Program-made: the position numbers and the translations under genes
Shown: piece after piece, positions 10,518 to 20,657 of the stretch
Layout: every line of letters begins with the position of its first letter
How positions within the stretch are numbered: position 1 is the first letter of the stretch
Notes under the pieces: model-generated
Told to the model about the DNA's origin: nothing
The model's input: the letters and a program-made list of their open reading frames with translations, nothing else
Databases searched by the model: none
From: Nesterenkonia haasae
Lineage (GTDB): Bacteria; Actinomycetota; Actinomycetes; Actinomycetales; Micrococcaceae
Length of the DNA stretch: 64,000 nt
Direction of reading: 5' to 3'
Assembly: GCF_010119385.1 (NCBI RefSeq)
Contig: NZ_VFIE01000017.1
Location: 555,042 to 619,041 of the forward strand

Positions 10518-11894
10518 CTATCTGGACGCCTCTGCGGGCTCTCGGTCAGGGTCCTCGCGGGTGGCATCATCTTCGTCTCCCGTTCCGACTCCGCCGCGGG
10601 CGCCGCGGCGATCTTCATGCTCCCAGGCCAACACGTGAGTCACGCGGTTGCGGCGTCCGCCCAACCTGTCAGCATGCAGGACAACGCCGTCGATCTCCAC
10701 TTCTGAACCAGCGATAGGCACCCGTCCCAACATCTTGGCGAGCAGCCCGCCGACAGTGTCCACGTCTTCCTCATCATCGAGGTCCAACCCGAATTCCTCG
10801 GCGAAGTCATCGACGCTCAATCGCGCTGAGAGTCTGAGCCTGCCGTCGTCGAGCCGCTCCACTTCCGCGTCCTCACGGTCATACTCATCAACGATTTCCC
10901 CGACGAGCTCTTCGATGAGGTCTTCCATAGTGACCAGACCGGCAGTGCCGCCGTACTCGTCGATGACGATCGCGACGTGAGTAGATTCTCTCTGGAGTTC
11001 CGACAGGAACTCCCCGACGGACTTGGATTCCGGGACGTACCGGACGTCTCTCTGAAGCTCTTCCACTCGGATGGAAGATGAGGTCCTCCCCGCGTAGACA
11101 GAAGGCGCACGGCCAGTCCTGAGCATATGCTCCAGAAAGGCCACATCTTTGAGGTACACCATGCCGGTGATGTCATCGGCTGAACCACGGGTAACTGGCA
11201 TGCGTGAGTACCCGGATCCCAAGAACAGCGTCATAGCCTCGTCCAGGTCGGCCTCAGCCTCGATGGTCACCATATCGGTACGCGGCACCATGACGGACCG
11301 CACTCGGGTGGTGGACATATCCAGCACGGACTCGATGAGTTCAGCTTCTGAGTCTTCAATGACATCAGACTCGTTGGCCCGCGCGATGTACTCCAGCAGC
11401 TCGTCGTCGTCGAAGAAGCCCTGGTCGCGTGCGGTGCCGGGGAGAATCTTGCCACCCACCACGGACAGCCACACCGGCACCGGGCCCAGGGAGATCCTCA
11501 GTCCACGCACCATGCGGGCAGTGGCCGAAGCTAGTCGCAGGTGATGGGCACGGCCGATCTTCCGCGGCGAGGCGGCAGCAGAAAGTACACCGATCAGCGC
11601 GAGCACCGCCCCGGCCACCACAGCGCCGATTTCGACGTCGCCAATGAGCCGCACGGATGAGATCGTCACCAGAACTATGGCGGCTGTGGTCAGCACCCAC
11701 CGCCAGATCTGCAGGGCCAGCGTGTGCGGCACCGGCTGCTCCAGGATGTGCTCCACGGAGCGGGAACCGTGCCGCTGAGCGATATCTTCAGCTTCTTTTC
11801 TGGTCAGCCGAATGAACGCAGACTCTGCGGTCGAGAGCAGGAACACCAGGACCGCGGCAGCAATGGCAGCGCCGATCAGCAGTGCGGTGATCAC
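10518..11894 (-). CDS. CNNM/CBS-domain membrane protein (CorC/HlyC family)
   Basis: 458 residues. N-terminal membrane domain (helices from residue 3, then around LTTAAIVLVTIS and GAVLALIGVLSAA), a CBS pair (VRSVMVPRTDMVTIE ... VPESKSVGEFLSELQ ... VIDEYGGTAGLVTMEDLIEELVG) and a C-terminal transporter-associated CorC_HlyC domain. Family members are linked to Mg2+/Co2+ efflux; the older name haemolysin is not informative. GTG start overlaps the ybeY stop (GTGA), so translation is coupled. The tail is highly charged. Confidence 0.88.
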   Translation of the reverse strand: MITALLIGAAIAAAVLVFLLSTAESAFIRLTRKEAEDIAQRHGSRSVEHILEQPVPHTLALQIWRWVLTTAAIVLVTISSVRLIGDVEIGAVVAGAVLALIGVLSAAASPRKIGRAHHLRLASATARMVRGLRISLGPVPVWLSVVGGKILPGTARDQGFFDDDELLEYIARANESDVIEDSEAELIESVLDMSTTRVRSVMVPRTDMVTIEAEADLDEAMTLFLGSGYSRMPVTRGSADDITGMVYLKDVAFLEHMLRTGRAPSVYAGRTSSSIRVEELQRDVRYVPESKSVGEFLSELQRESTHVAIVIDEYGGTAGLVTMEDLIEELVGEIVDEYDREDAEVERLDDGRLRLSARLSVDDFAEEFGLDLDDEEDVDTVGGLLAKMLGRVPIAGSEVEIDGVVLHADRLGGRRNRVTHVLAWEHEDRRGARGGVGTGDEDDATREDPDREPAEASR

Positions 11895-12387
11895 TCCTGG
11901 GCTCCCTCAGCGGCGGTGGGCACTGGGGCGGGTCGACCCAGGTACTTTTCCAGCAACTGAGCCTGCAGTCCGAACATGGCAGCCCGATCCTCGGAGTCCT
12001 CATGGTCATAGCCGAGCAGATGCAGTACCCCGTGCGTCGTCAGCAGCAGTAGCTCATCCCCCAGTGAGTGACCAGCGGCTTGGGCTTGAGTCGCGGCAAC
12101 TGCTGGACAGAGCACGACGTCGCCCAGGGTCCCAGTGGGTACTGGTACCTCAGCTGACCCTTCGGTCAGTTCGTCCATGGGGAAACTCAGCACATCAGTG
12201 GGCCCTGAGAGGTCCATCCACTCCACATGCAGCTGTGCCATTGCGGACTCGTCCACCATGCTGATAGCGAGTTCGACCTCGGCTGAGAGATGGAGCTCAG
12301 CGAAGAGGAATGCGGTGAGGTCCACCAGGTCGGCGCAGTGCTCAGCAGTGATGAGCGGACTGGCTGAGGCATCGTCGACAGTGACGG

Positions 12388-12391
<4 letters not shown>
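11891..12391 (-). CDS. ybeY: Endoribonuclease YbeY (rRNA maturation factor)
   Basis: 166 residues. The metal-binding signature HGVLHLLGYDHE is at about residues 119-130. YbeY is a zinc-dependent RNase that processes 16S rRNA ends and takes part in ribosome quality control. The ATG overlaps the phoH stop (ATGA) and the 3' end overlaps the CBS gene, giving a coupled phoH-ybeY-CBS-era unit. Confidence 0.94.
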
Positions 12392-13413
<1,022 letters not shown>

Positions 13414-13474
13414 CTGATGCCTCGCTTGGTTGATGTGTCGGTCCTTCTAGGATACGTGGGTTCGTCCGGACTTC

Positions 13475-14257
13475 CTATGGCCAGTCCCAGCGGCCCAGCA
13501 ACAGTTGGGCTGCGGCTACTGCCGCGGGTCCTGCGGTTGAGCTGCGCAACACGTTTCGGCCAAGCCGCGCCGTCTGCGTTCCGGCTGCCTTCAACTCTCC
13601 CAGCTCACGAGCGGTGATACCGCCTTCAGGGCCCACCAGAAGATGAATTTCCTCGATCGCAGTGTCCGCTTCCATGGCCCCGGCTGCGGTCAGAACAGCC
13701 TTCAGCGAGACTTCTTCGGCTTCATGCAGGACTACTGCGCAGATCCTTTGGTCTCGCTGTATCTGCTGGCAGTACTGGGCTGTGGTGTGCAGTTCTCGCA
13801 CCTCGGGAAGGGCTGTGCGGCGTGTTTGCTTCGCGGAGGTGCGCACCATATTGACCCATTCGGCGTGCTTCTTAGCCTCGCGGCCTGGTTTCCACTTGGC
13901 TACGGACCGTTCGGCTTCCCATGGGATGACTGCGTCCACTCCGAGCTCCGTGGCCGATTCAACGGCCTGGAGGTCGCGTTTCTCTTTGGCCAGCGCTTGG
14001 ACCAGCACGAGTCGCGGCCGCGGATTCGGCTCATCCTCCACGGCCCACACCTCGACGGTGAGTTCACCAGAGGCAGCTTCGAGGATCACCCCGTCGACTC
14101 GTCGGTGCTGGGTGTCGGAGAGTTGGATCGCCTCGCCGACGCCCAGCCGCATCACCGTTGCCGCATGATGGCCCTCAGCTCCGGAGACTCGGACTGTGGA
14201 ACCTGGTCGGACAGCATCGAGCGCTCCCGGGGAGAGATGGAACAGCGGTGCGGTCAC
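13475..14257 (-). CDS. rsmE: 16S rRNA (uracil-1498-N3)-methyltransferase
   Basis: 260 residues. N-terminal PUA-like domain, then a SPOUT methyltransferase knot with [13 protein letters not shown] and [18 protein letters not shown], the AdoMet-binding segments of RsmE. It methylates U1498 of 16S rRNA. GTG start overlaps the dnaJ stop by 4 bp (GTGA), a usual actinobacterial dnaJ-rsmE coupling. Confidence 0.95.
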   Translation of the reverse strand: MTAPLFHLSPGALDAVRPGSTVRVSGAEGHHAATVMRLGVGEAIQLSDTQHRRVDGVILEAASGELTVEVWAVEDEPNPRPRLVLVQALAKEKRDLQAVESATELGVDAVIPWEAERSVAKWKPGREAKKHAEWVNMVRTSAKQTRRTALPEVRELHTTAQYCQQIQRDQRICAVVLHEAEEVSLKAVLTAAGAMEADTAIEEIHLLVGPEGGITARELGELKAAGTQTARLGRNVLRSSTAGPAAVAAAQLLLGRWDWP

Positions 14258-15375
14258 ACCGATTCCCAGGCCTCGCGAAGTTTCGCGAACATACCCTTGT
14301 GCTCAGTGCTGGACTCGCCCTGCTTCTCGCCACGTTCTTCGGCCAGCATCCGAAGGAGCTCTTTTTGCTTCTCGGAGAGTTTGGTCGGGGTGTCCACCTT
14401 CAGGTGAACTTTGAGATCTCCGCGACCCATTCCCCTCAGATGCGCCACACCTTTGCCACGCAGTGTGAGCGCTTCCCCAGACTGGGTTCCTGGCTTGACC
14501 TCAAGGCTCTCTTCACCGTCAAAAGTGTCCAAGGTGACATAGGTGCCCAAGGCAGCAGAGGTCATGGGCACGTTGATCGTCGCGTGGAGATCGTTGCCGC
14601 GCCGCGTGAAGACACTGTGCGGGCGGATGTCGATCTCGATGAAGAGGTCACCTGCCGGGCCTCCGGCGATTCCGGCCTCTCCCTCACCGGCCAAATGAAT
14701 CCGATTACCACGGTCCACACCGGCAGGGATCTTGACCTTCAGCGTCTTGCGTTCCCGAGCACGTCCCTGACCATCACATTCCTGACAGGGATCTTCGATG
14801 ATATTTCCGAAGCCAGAGCAGCGCGCGCAGGTTTGGGTCTGGATGACTGTGCCCAGTATGGAACGCATGGGCCGCTGAGTCTGACCGGCCCCCTTGCAGT
14901 CGGGACATGTCGTCGGTGACGTGCCGGGCCGCATGCAGGACCCGTTGCACACTGAGCAGGTCTCAGCGGTCTCCACCTCGACCTCTTTAGTGACGCCGAA
15001 CACCGCGTCGCGCAGGTCAATCCGCACGCGGATAAGTGAGTCCTGTCCGCGGCGGGTGCGCGAGGCTGGCCCGGCGGAGCCGCCGCCGAAGAACGTCTCA
15101 AAGATGTCTCCGAAGCCACCGAACCCACCAGCACCAGCACCGCCGAAGCCGGCTGGGCGCCCGTTAGGATCACCGGTGGTGTCATAGCTCTGCCGCCTCT
15201 GCGGATCGGACAGCACCTCATAGGCTTGCCCGAGCACCTTGAACTGTTCTTCGGCGTCGTCGGCCTGATTCACATCGGGGTGCAGCCGCCGCGCCTTCTT
15301 GCGGTAGGCCTTCTTAATGTCCTCGGTAGATGCGCTGCGGTCAACACCCAGCGCCTCGTAGTAGTCAGTTGCCAT
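14254..15375 (-). CDS. dnaJ: Chaperone DnaJ (type I)
   Basis: 373 residues: J domain with HPD in RLHPDVNQ, Gly/Phe-rich linker ([14 protein letters not shown]), zinc domain with four CxxCxGxG-type repeats ([32 protein letters not shown]; the first ends in Cys rather than Gly), and the C-terminal substrate domain. It delivers clients to DnaK. It follows hrcA by 12 bp, so it is the HrcA-controlled DnaJ, not the copy linked to dnaK-grpE. Confidence 0.95.
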   Translation of the reverse strand: MATDYYEALGVDRSASTEDIKKAYRKKARRLHPDVNQADDAEEQFKVLGQAYEVLSDPQRRQSYDTTGDPNGRPAGFGGAGAGGFGGFGDIFETFFGGGSAGPASRTRRGQDSLIRVRIDLRDAVFGVTKEVEVETAETCSVCNGSCMRPGTSPTTCPDCKGAGQTQRPMRSILGTVIQTQTCARCSGFGNIIEDPCQECDGQGRARERKTLKVKIPAGVDRGNRIHLAGEGEAGIAGGPAGDLFIEIDIRPHSVFTRRGNDLHATINVPMTSAALGTYVTLDTFDGEESLEVKPGTQSGEALTLRGKGVAHLRGMGRGDLKVHLKVDTPTKLSEKQKELLRMLAEERGEKQGESSTEHKGMFAKLREAWESV

Positions 15376-15387
15376 TTGGTGCGGTTC

Positions 15388-16422
15388 TCATCCTTCGGAA
15401 AGTATTCGTGACAGGTAGCGTGCCATAGCGCGAACAGCCGACATCGTGGAGCCGTAGTCCATGCGGGTCGGGCCGACGACGCCGAGTTTTGCGCCGTCAC
15501 CGCCGGATTTTCCAGTGGCGTACTCGGCGGCCACCACCGCAGTCTCCTGCAGCGATTCATGGGAGGTCTCCTGGCCGATCCGTACCGAGAGCCCCCGCCG
15601 ATCGTGCTGCATCTCATGCAACAACCGCAGCAACACCACTTGTTCCTCGAGCGCTTCGAGGATCGGTCCGATCGACGGCCCCAAGTCACCACCCGACTTG
15701 GCGAGGTTAGCAGTACCGGCCATGATGATGCGATCCACCCGTCCAGATTCTAGGATTGTCTCCACAGCGTGTGCGACCACAGCCATCGTGGACTGTAGAG
15801 CCGGTTCGACTGCGGAGATCAATGTGCTCACTGGTATTGGCAGCGCTGAAGCTGAGCGTCTGTAGAGCTGTTCGGAGACTTTCAGGCCGACCCGGTGCAG
15901 GGAATCTTCATCCGGTGTTTCCCCCAGCGTCACCATGCGCTGTTCCACTTTTCCTGTGGAGAGAATCACAATCACGAGAGCCTTCTGTGCCGACATGGGG
16001 ACCACATCGACATGCCGGATGGTGGCCGAGGTGTGCTGAGGATGTTGGATGACTGCCACTTGATTAGTGAGCATGGCGAGCAGGCGCACTGTCTGCTCCA
16101 TGGTCGCTTCATGGTCGTCCGCGGTTTCAGCGAGGATATCCATGGCGCGCCGCTCGGCACGCGATAGTGGCCTGACCTCCGTGATGCGGTCGACGAAGAG
16201 CCGGTAGCCGCGATCGGTGGGGATACGTCCTGCTGACGTGTGGGGAGCAGCGATCAGGCCCTCTTCCTCCAACTGCGCCATGTCATTGCGAATGGTCGCC
16301 GGGGAGACCTCCAGGTTGCGTCTTTCGACTAGGGCCTTGGACCCCACGGGCTCACGAGTTTGGACATAGTCCTCCACAATCGCGCGCAGCACCTGCAATC
16401 GCCTGGTACTGGTATCGGACAT
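15388..16422 (-). CDS. hrcA: Heat-inducible transcription repressor HrcA
   Basis: 344 residues from the ATG at 16422, which has AGGAGG 4 nt upstream. N-terminal winged helix (LRAIVEDYVQTREPVGSKAL ... SPATIRNDMAQLEEEGL) and the longer GAF-like domain typical of HrcA. It represses class I heat-shock genes by binding CIRCE. A CIRCE-like element lies directly upstream (16431-16457), so hrcA-dnaJ is predicted to be autoregulated. Confidence 0.96.
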   Translation of the reverse strand: MSDTSTRRLQVLRAIVEDYVQTREPVGSKALVERRNLEVSPATIRNDMAQLEEEGLIAAPHTSAGRIPTDRGYRLFVDRITEVRPLSRAERRAMDILAETADDHEATMEQTVRLLAMLTNQVAVIQHPQHTSATIRHVDVVPMSAQKALVIVILSTGKVEQRMVTLGETPDEDSLHRVGLKVSEQLYRRSASALPIPVSTLISAVEPALQSTMAVVAHAVETILESGRVDRIIMAGTANLAKSGGDLGPSIGPILEALEEQVVLLRLLHEMQHDRRGLSVRIGQETSHESLQETAVVAAEYATGKSGGDGAKLGVVGPTRMDYGSTMSAVRAMARYLSRILSEG

Positions 16423-16430
16423 GGGACCTC

Positions 16431-16457
16431 CTGGCACTCTCAAAGCTCGACTGCTAA
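16431..16457. promoter_or_regulatory. CIRCE operator (HrcA binding site)
   Basis: CTGGCACTC, a 9-nt spacer, then GACTGCTAA. Against the consensus TTAGCACTC-N9-GAGTGCTAA this has two mismatches in the left arm and one in the right, with exact spacing. It lies just upstream of hrcA, and only 3 nt before the -10 of the divergent DUF3097 gene, so HrcA binding could affect both. Confidence 0.8.
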
Positions 16458-16460
16458 TTC

Positions 16461-16466
16461 TACAAT
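16461..16466 (+). promoter_or_regulatory. -10 element of leaderless promoter for the DUF3097 gene
   Basis: TACAAT, a near-consensus -10, ends 6 nt before the ATG at 16473 with no ribosome binding site between, so the mRNA should start at or next to the ATG. The -35 region would fall inside the CIRCE element. Confidence 0.6.
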
Positions 16467-16472
16467 GTCACC

Positions 16473-17348
16473 ATGAGTACACCTTTTCCCACCGACTGGA
16501 GCTCCTGGGGAGCTCAGGACGTTTCAGATCGACGACGCTCTCAGCAGCGCACGCTGCCCAAGGTTCCGGCAACCTCGGGTTTGGAGGTGGAGGAGCGGAG
16601 TTCTGGGTGGGTAGGCGTCGTCGTAGGCGTTGAAGCCTCCGGTGGTATGAAGCTGGTTCGACTCCGCGACTACGACGGGAGGGAACGCGGGTTCCCGCTG
16701 GGTTTCGGGTTTTTGGTTGATGAACAGCCAGTGGAGCTCATCGCGCCGGTACGCAGCGCGCGACCGTCGGGGCCCCAACGCACCGCATCGGGCTCGTTCG
16801 CTTCTGAAGGTCCCCGGCGGGCACGAATGGCGCGTGCCTCACGTATCTGGGTGGAAGGCACCCATGACGCTGAACTGGTAGAGAAAGTTTGGGGCGATGA
16901 CCTCCGCGGGGAGGGAATTGTGGTGGAGCCCCTCCATGGTGCTGACGACCTGGTCGCTGCGGTGCGGGAATTCCAACCAGGCCCCGAACGCAGGATCGGT
17001 GTTCTGCTCGATCACCTGGTCACGGGGTCCAAGGAGTCCCGGATCGCGGCGGAAACGATGCGCCAGGTGGGGGCGGCCGGCAATGTGCTGGTGCTGGGTC
17101 ATCCTTATGTGGATGTGTGGCAGGCAGTGAAGCCTGAGCGCCTGGGGCTGCAGGCTTGGCCTGATATTCCGCGCGGAACCGATATTAAGGTCGGGACACT
17201 CAGGGCGTTGGGGATGCCTGCATCAAGCCAGCGAGACATTGCTCACGGCTGGAAGCGGATTCTGGGACGAGTCCGCAGCTACGCCGATCTCGAACCTAGC
17301 CTGCTGGGCCGGGTCGAGGAACTGATTGACTTCGTCACAGTCCCCTAA
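16473..17348 (+). CDS. DUF3097 protein
   Basis: 291 residues. Recognised as the actinobacterial DUF3097 family (conserved segments WVEGTHDAELVEKVWGDDLR, EGIVVEPLHGADDL and LVTGSKESRIA). The segment resembling a Toprim-like fold (EGTHDAELVEKVWG ... GVLLDHLVTGSKE) suggests nucleic-acid or phosphoryl chemistry, but no activity is established. Probably cytoplasmic. It is divergent from hrcA and probably leaderless. Confidence 0.85.
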   Translation: MSTPFPTDWSSWGAQDVSDRRRSQQRTLPKVPATSGLEVEERSSGWVGVVVGVEASGGMKLVRLRDYDGRERGFPLGFGFLVDEQPVELIAPVRSARPSGPQRTASGSFASEGPRRARMARASRIWVEGTHDAELVEKVWGDDLRGEGIVVEPLHGADDLVAAVREFQPGPERRIGVLLDHLVTGSKESRIAAETMRQVGAAGNVLVLGHPYVDVWQAVKPERLGLQAWPDIPRGTDIKVGTLRALGMPASSQRDIAHGWKRILGRVRSYADLEPSLLGRVEELIDFVTVP

Positions 17349-17425
17349 GTCGAGCCCAGCCCTGGTGACCGTAGCGGAAACACACCCCGAGGAGAGTCAG
17401 CCCGCATTAAGGTGAGCGCTCTAAG

Positions 17426-17887
17426 ATGAGAGCACCGTCAGACGTTAAGAACGCCGCAGACCCCAAGAAAGGCATGAGAAACCCAGTGACGACACAGAAC
17501 GGCAAGCAGAGGGCCGCCTCCAGCGGCGCTCGAACCTCCGCGTCAGCGCCAATGCTGACCCGGGAGGAAGACACCCGCTGGGCGATGATCTCGCACTTCG
17601 GCGCCGTTGCTGGCTGCATTCCTGCTCTGATCATTTTTCTGCTGCTCCGTGAGCGCGGACCCTTCACCGCTCAGGAGTCCAAGGAAGCACTGAACTTCAC
17701 TCTGCCCCTGACTGTGATCGTCCTGATCTGCTATGGCTTGGCTTTCATCCCTTCGATAGCCGCCGTAGCGGGAATCAGCGGCGTCCTTGTGTGGGCCTTT
17801 ATGGCCGTCTCGGGACTCATCGGCGGCACTGAGTGCAATAAGGGTCGCCCTTACCGCTACCCGCTGAATCTGCGGTTGGTCCGCTGA
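17426..17887 (+). CDS. DUF4870 small membrane protein
   Basis: 153 residues; ATG at 17426 with AAGGTGA about 10 nt upstream. The first 45 residues are polar and basic. The rest matches DUF4870 (TRWAMISHFGAVAG, KEALNFTLP) with about three hydrophobic helices. Function unknown; such proteins are often described as Tic20-like. ATG at 17474 is an alternative start. It ends 9 bp before the convergent membrane gene. Confidence 0.78.
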   Translation: MRAPSDVKNAADPKKGMRNPVTTQNGKQRAASSGARTSASAPMLTREEDTRWAMISHFGAVAGCIPALIIFLLLRERGPFTAQESKEALNFTLPLTVIVLICYGLAFIPSIAAVAGISGVLVWAFMAVSGLIGGTECNKGRPYRYPLNLRLVR

Positions 17888-17896
17888 GCACAAGCA

Positions 17897-18631
17897 TCAG
17901 CGGACTGTCCAGAGCAGGCCAGCCGCCACGATGGCGACCGCCCAGCTGACGAAACTGCCGACGAGGAAATATTCGGCCTTATTGCCCTCCGCACGGTCTT
18001 CATGCATCTCTGGAAATCTGATGATGCCTTTGGCTGCGATGAGACCGGCAACAACTGGATAGGCTCCGGCCACGAGAAGTCCCGTCAGCGTGATTCTCTC
18101 CAGCGGGCCGATCCAGCGCCCACCCTTGAGCTGCGGTGTGCGAACCACGAGGTCCGAATCAGAGCTCTGTTGGCCGTGCTGCTCCGCATCCAGCGCCATA
18201 CGCACCAAGGCGTTGGCGCTGACCACGTGAAACAACGCCAGGCCCAGGGCCAGGGCGGCAAACTCGGTGCTGAATCGGCCCACTGTGGAGACCGGGAGAG
18301 CCTCCGAACCGACCACGAGGCTGTCGCCGATGACCGTGATCACAGCGCTGAGCAGAATGAATCCCAAGACTCTGGGGGCTGCATGGCGCACCGAAGGGGG
18401 CGCAGCAGCTGTGTCCACAGAGACGGTCATGAACCACAGCGCAATCGGCAGTATGCACAGGCCAACCGACCACCACGGAAGCCCTGTGAGGAGACCGGCG
18501 GCGAGCAGAGCTGTGGCGGCCAGCCCCCCTATCCCGGTGAAGGTCAGTACAGTCGACGCGCCTGCAGGCAGCAGCGCCCGGAGGATGTCCCCCAGGCCAA
18601 TGACTACCAGGACCGTTGCCAGCAGCAACAC
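17897..18631 (-). CDS. Polytopic membrane protein paired with SatD
   Basis: 244 residues, GTG start with AGGAGG and 7-nt spacing. About seven hydrophobic segments, with one soluble loop (DAEQHGQQSSDSDLVVRT) before the last two or three helices; the C-terminal part (GLIAAKGIIRFPEMHEDRAEGNKAEYFLVGS, split by a helix) resembles DUF3307-type membrane proteins found beside satD. It follows satD by 25 bp, so the two form an operon. Function unknown. Confidence 0.7.
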   Translation of the reverse strand: MLLLATVLVVIGLGDILRALLPAGASTVLTFTGIGGLAATALLAAGLLTGLPWWSVGLCILPIALWFMTVSVDTAAAPPSVRHAAPRVLGFILLSAVITVIGDSLVVGSEALPVSTVGRFSTEFAALALGLALFHVVSANALVRMALDAEQHGQQSSDSDLVVRTPQLKGGRWIGPLERITLTGLLVAGAYPVVAGLIAAKGIIRFPEMHEDRAEGNKAEYFLVGSFVSWAVAIVAAGLLWTVR

Positions 18632-18656
18632 AGGCGACCCTCCTTGTCCTTACTGT

Positions 18657-19280
18657 TCATGTCAACATTCTGAACCCTTCGATCAGAGCAGCGGCCCCGG
18701 AATCCCGCAGGAGCTTGGAGACTGCGGGCTGTGAAACACCGTGTGCCTCAGCAATGCTCTTTTGACTGCCTCCCTCGACCACCCCCCGAGCATAGTCCCG
18801 GGCCCGGACACTGAGCCCGGCGAGTAGCTGGTCCCGGGTCAGTAGGTATGCATTAGTCGCGAGGTCCTGGTCTGGAGAGTCGCTGGTGTACCAGCTGCGC
18901 AGAAAGGCGAACCGCCGCTGCTGTGATTCGACGGTCTCGATCGCCTCACGTGCATGCCACCACCCCGGACCGTCTTCGATACGATCTGAGGTTCGGCTGG
19001 GTACACCATCCACCCGACCCTCACCCAGCCCGAATCTCAACAGCGGGCCGAGCTGGGGCAATAAACCAGCGAATAGAGTCGCACGCAATGCGTCATTGCG
19101 CGAGGCATACACGGCCTGGAATTCATCGCCCACGGTCGCGTGAAAGGCCTCAGCTGGAGGGACTATGTTCGCAACGGCATCAAGCGCGTCTTCAGCAGAG
19201 CGCTGCACATGCTTCCGGTCCGTATGGCTGCGGGAATCGATGACATCAGCGATGAGCGCGACCGGCACAGTGGCATTCAT
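18657..19280 (-). CDS. SatD-family protein with C-terminal HTH
   Basis: 207 residues. The N-terminal part fits the SatD family (ALIADVIDSRSHTDR, TVGDEFQAVYAS). The last 45 residues form a helix-turn-helix (SIAEAHGVSQPAVSKLLR), so the protein probably binds DNA. SatD was named after a gene in the acid-stress region near ffh of Streptococcus mutans; the biochemical role is not known. Its own upstream region has several copies of GTTAT/ATAAC, suggesting autoregulation. Confidence 0.78.
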   Translation of the reverse strand: MNATVPVALIADVIDSRSHTDRKHVQRSAEDALDAVANIVPPAEAFHATVGDEFQAVYASRNDALRATLFAGLLPQLGPLLRFGLGEGRVDGVPSRTSDRIEDGPGWWHAREAIETVESQQRRFAFLRSWYTSDSPDQDLATNAYLLTRDQLLAGLSVRARDYARGVVEGGSQKSIAEAHGVSQPAVSKLLRDSGAAALIEGFRMLT

Positions 19281-19283
19281 GAG

Positions 19284-19317
19284 ATAACTTTATCAGGTTA
19301 TAATCACGATATATAAC
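19284..19317. promoter_or_regulatory. Inverted repeats upstream of satD, candidate operator
   Basis: An unusually A+T-rich patch. On the plus strand ATAAC (19284-19288) and GTTATA (19297-19302) form one inverted pair with an 8-nt gap, and GTTATA and TATAAC (19312-19317) form a second with a 9-nt gap. TATAAC on the minus strand also looks like a -10 for satD. The SatD protein carries an HTH, so this is a plausible autoregulatory site; inference only. Confidence 0.55.
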
Positions 19318-19332
19318 TCTCTGGGGTTATTT

Positions 19333-20619
19333 TTACTCGAGGAGCCGGCGAGTCACCGCATCAGCAAGTAATCGACCCTCCAGAGTCAGCACGATCCGCC
19401 CTTCAGGGTAAGCCTCGGTAGGGCATGCGGCTGAGGGATCTGCCAGACCCTCAGCCGTCAGCTGCTGCAGAACCTGCCCGGTGATGGGGACTCCTCCCCC
19501 CTGCAGGAGCTGGGGCAGGGTGTTGAACTCGGCCACGTCCAGACCCTCCACGATCCGTAGCCGAAGCATGAGGTACTCCAGGACGGCAGCTTCTGCGTCG
19601 AGCAGCTCCCGTCCGTGGCCCGGGGAGATTCCCTGCTGCACTCGCTGCGCATAGGGAGCAGGGTGTTTGACGTTCCACCAGCGCATACCAGCGAGATGCG
19701 AATGCGCACCAGGGCCCGCACCCCACCAGTCAGAATCCCGCCAGTAGTTCACATTGTGTCGAGACTGGGATTGCCCCTTGTGCGAGAAGTTCGACACCTC
19801 ATACCACTCGTAACCCGCAGCGGCCACCATCTGGTCCGTCATTATGTACTTATCAGCTTGGTCATCGGGGTCGATGTCAACCAATTCGCCGCGGCGGATC
19901 TGGGCTGCCATAGCGGTTCCGTCCTCGACAATCAGGGAGTAGGCGCTGATGTGATCGGGGCGCAGGGCGATCGCTGCTCTCAGACTTTGGCTCCAGTCCT
20001 CCAACGACTCCCCCGGCGTTCCATAGATGAGGTCGAGGGAGGTTTCGAGACCAGCAGCCCGGGCTGCGGCGTGAGCAGTCGGCACATTATCCGGATCATG
20101 GGTGCGATCCAGGGTTCGCAGGACGTGCGGCACAGCCGACTGCATCCCTAAGCTCAGTCGGGTGAACCCGGCTTCGGCCAGAATCTGAGCTGATTCGTCG
20201 GTCACCGTGTCGGGATTTGCCTCAGTGGTCACCTCTGCATCAGGGGCGAAGCCGAACAGATCCTTCGCTTTCTGCAAAATTCGCGCGAGGTCCCCGGCTG
20301 GCAGCAGTGTTGGGGTCCCGCCGCCGAAGAAGATGGTGGAGAGGGCACGCTCTGGTGCGCCGGCGTCGTCGAGCGTTCGGCGAGCAAACTCCAGCTCGGC
20401 CACCACCGTCTCCGGGTACGACTGGTGCGAAGCTCCCGGACCGAGGTCAGCTGAGGTGTAGGTGTTGAAGTCGCAGTAGCCGCAGCGCACCGAGCAGAAC
20501 GGAATGTGCACATAGAGCCCAAAAGGCTTATCCGCTCGTGCAGGCAGAGCTTCAATCACCTCGGGCGGGAAGCTGCCGTCAGCGGGAACAGGGTCACCCA
20601 GAGGCAATGCGGAGGGCAT
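19333..20619 (-). CDS. hemW: Radical SAM haem chaperone HemW-like
   Basis: 428 residues. Radical SAM cluster motif [10 protein letters not shown] (CxxxCxxC) near residue 42, preceded by the family signature LYVHIPFC, and a C-terminal HemN-type domain. Earlier annotations call this oxygen-independent coproporphyrinogen III oxidase; HemW proteins instead bind haem and help its insertion. It follows lepA by 38 bp on the same strand, as is common. Confidence 0.92.
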   Translation of the reverse strand: MPSALPLGDPVPADGSFPPEVIEALPARADKPFGLYVHIPFCSVRCGYCDFNTYTSADLGPGASHQSYPETVVAELEFARRTLDDAGAPERALSTIFFGGGTPTLLPAGDLARILQKAKDLFGFAPDAEVTTEANPDTVTDESAQILAEAGFTRLSLGMQSAVPHVLRTLDRTHDPDNVPTAHAAARAAGLETSLDLIYGTPGESLEDWSQSLRAAIALRPDHISAYSLIVEDGTAMAAQIRRGELVDIDPDDQADKYIMTDQMVAAAGYEWYEVSNFSHKGQSQSRHNVNYWRDSDWWGAGPGAHSHLAGMRWWNVKHPAPYAQRVQQGISPGHGRELLDAEAAVLEYLMLRLRIVEGLDVAEFNTLPQLLQGGGVPITGQVLQQLTAEGLADPSAACPTEAYPEGRIVLTLEGRLLADAVTRRLLE

Positions 20620-20657
20620 GTCGTCTCATTCACCGGCGAAGGCAGCAACACCAGAGG

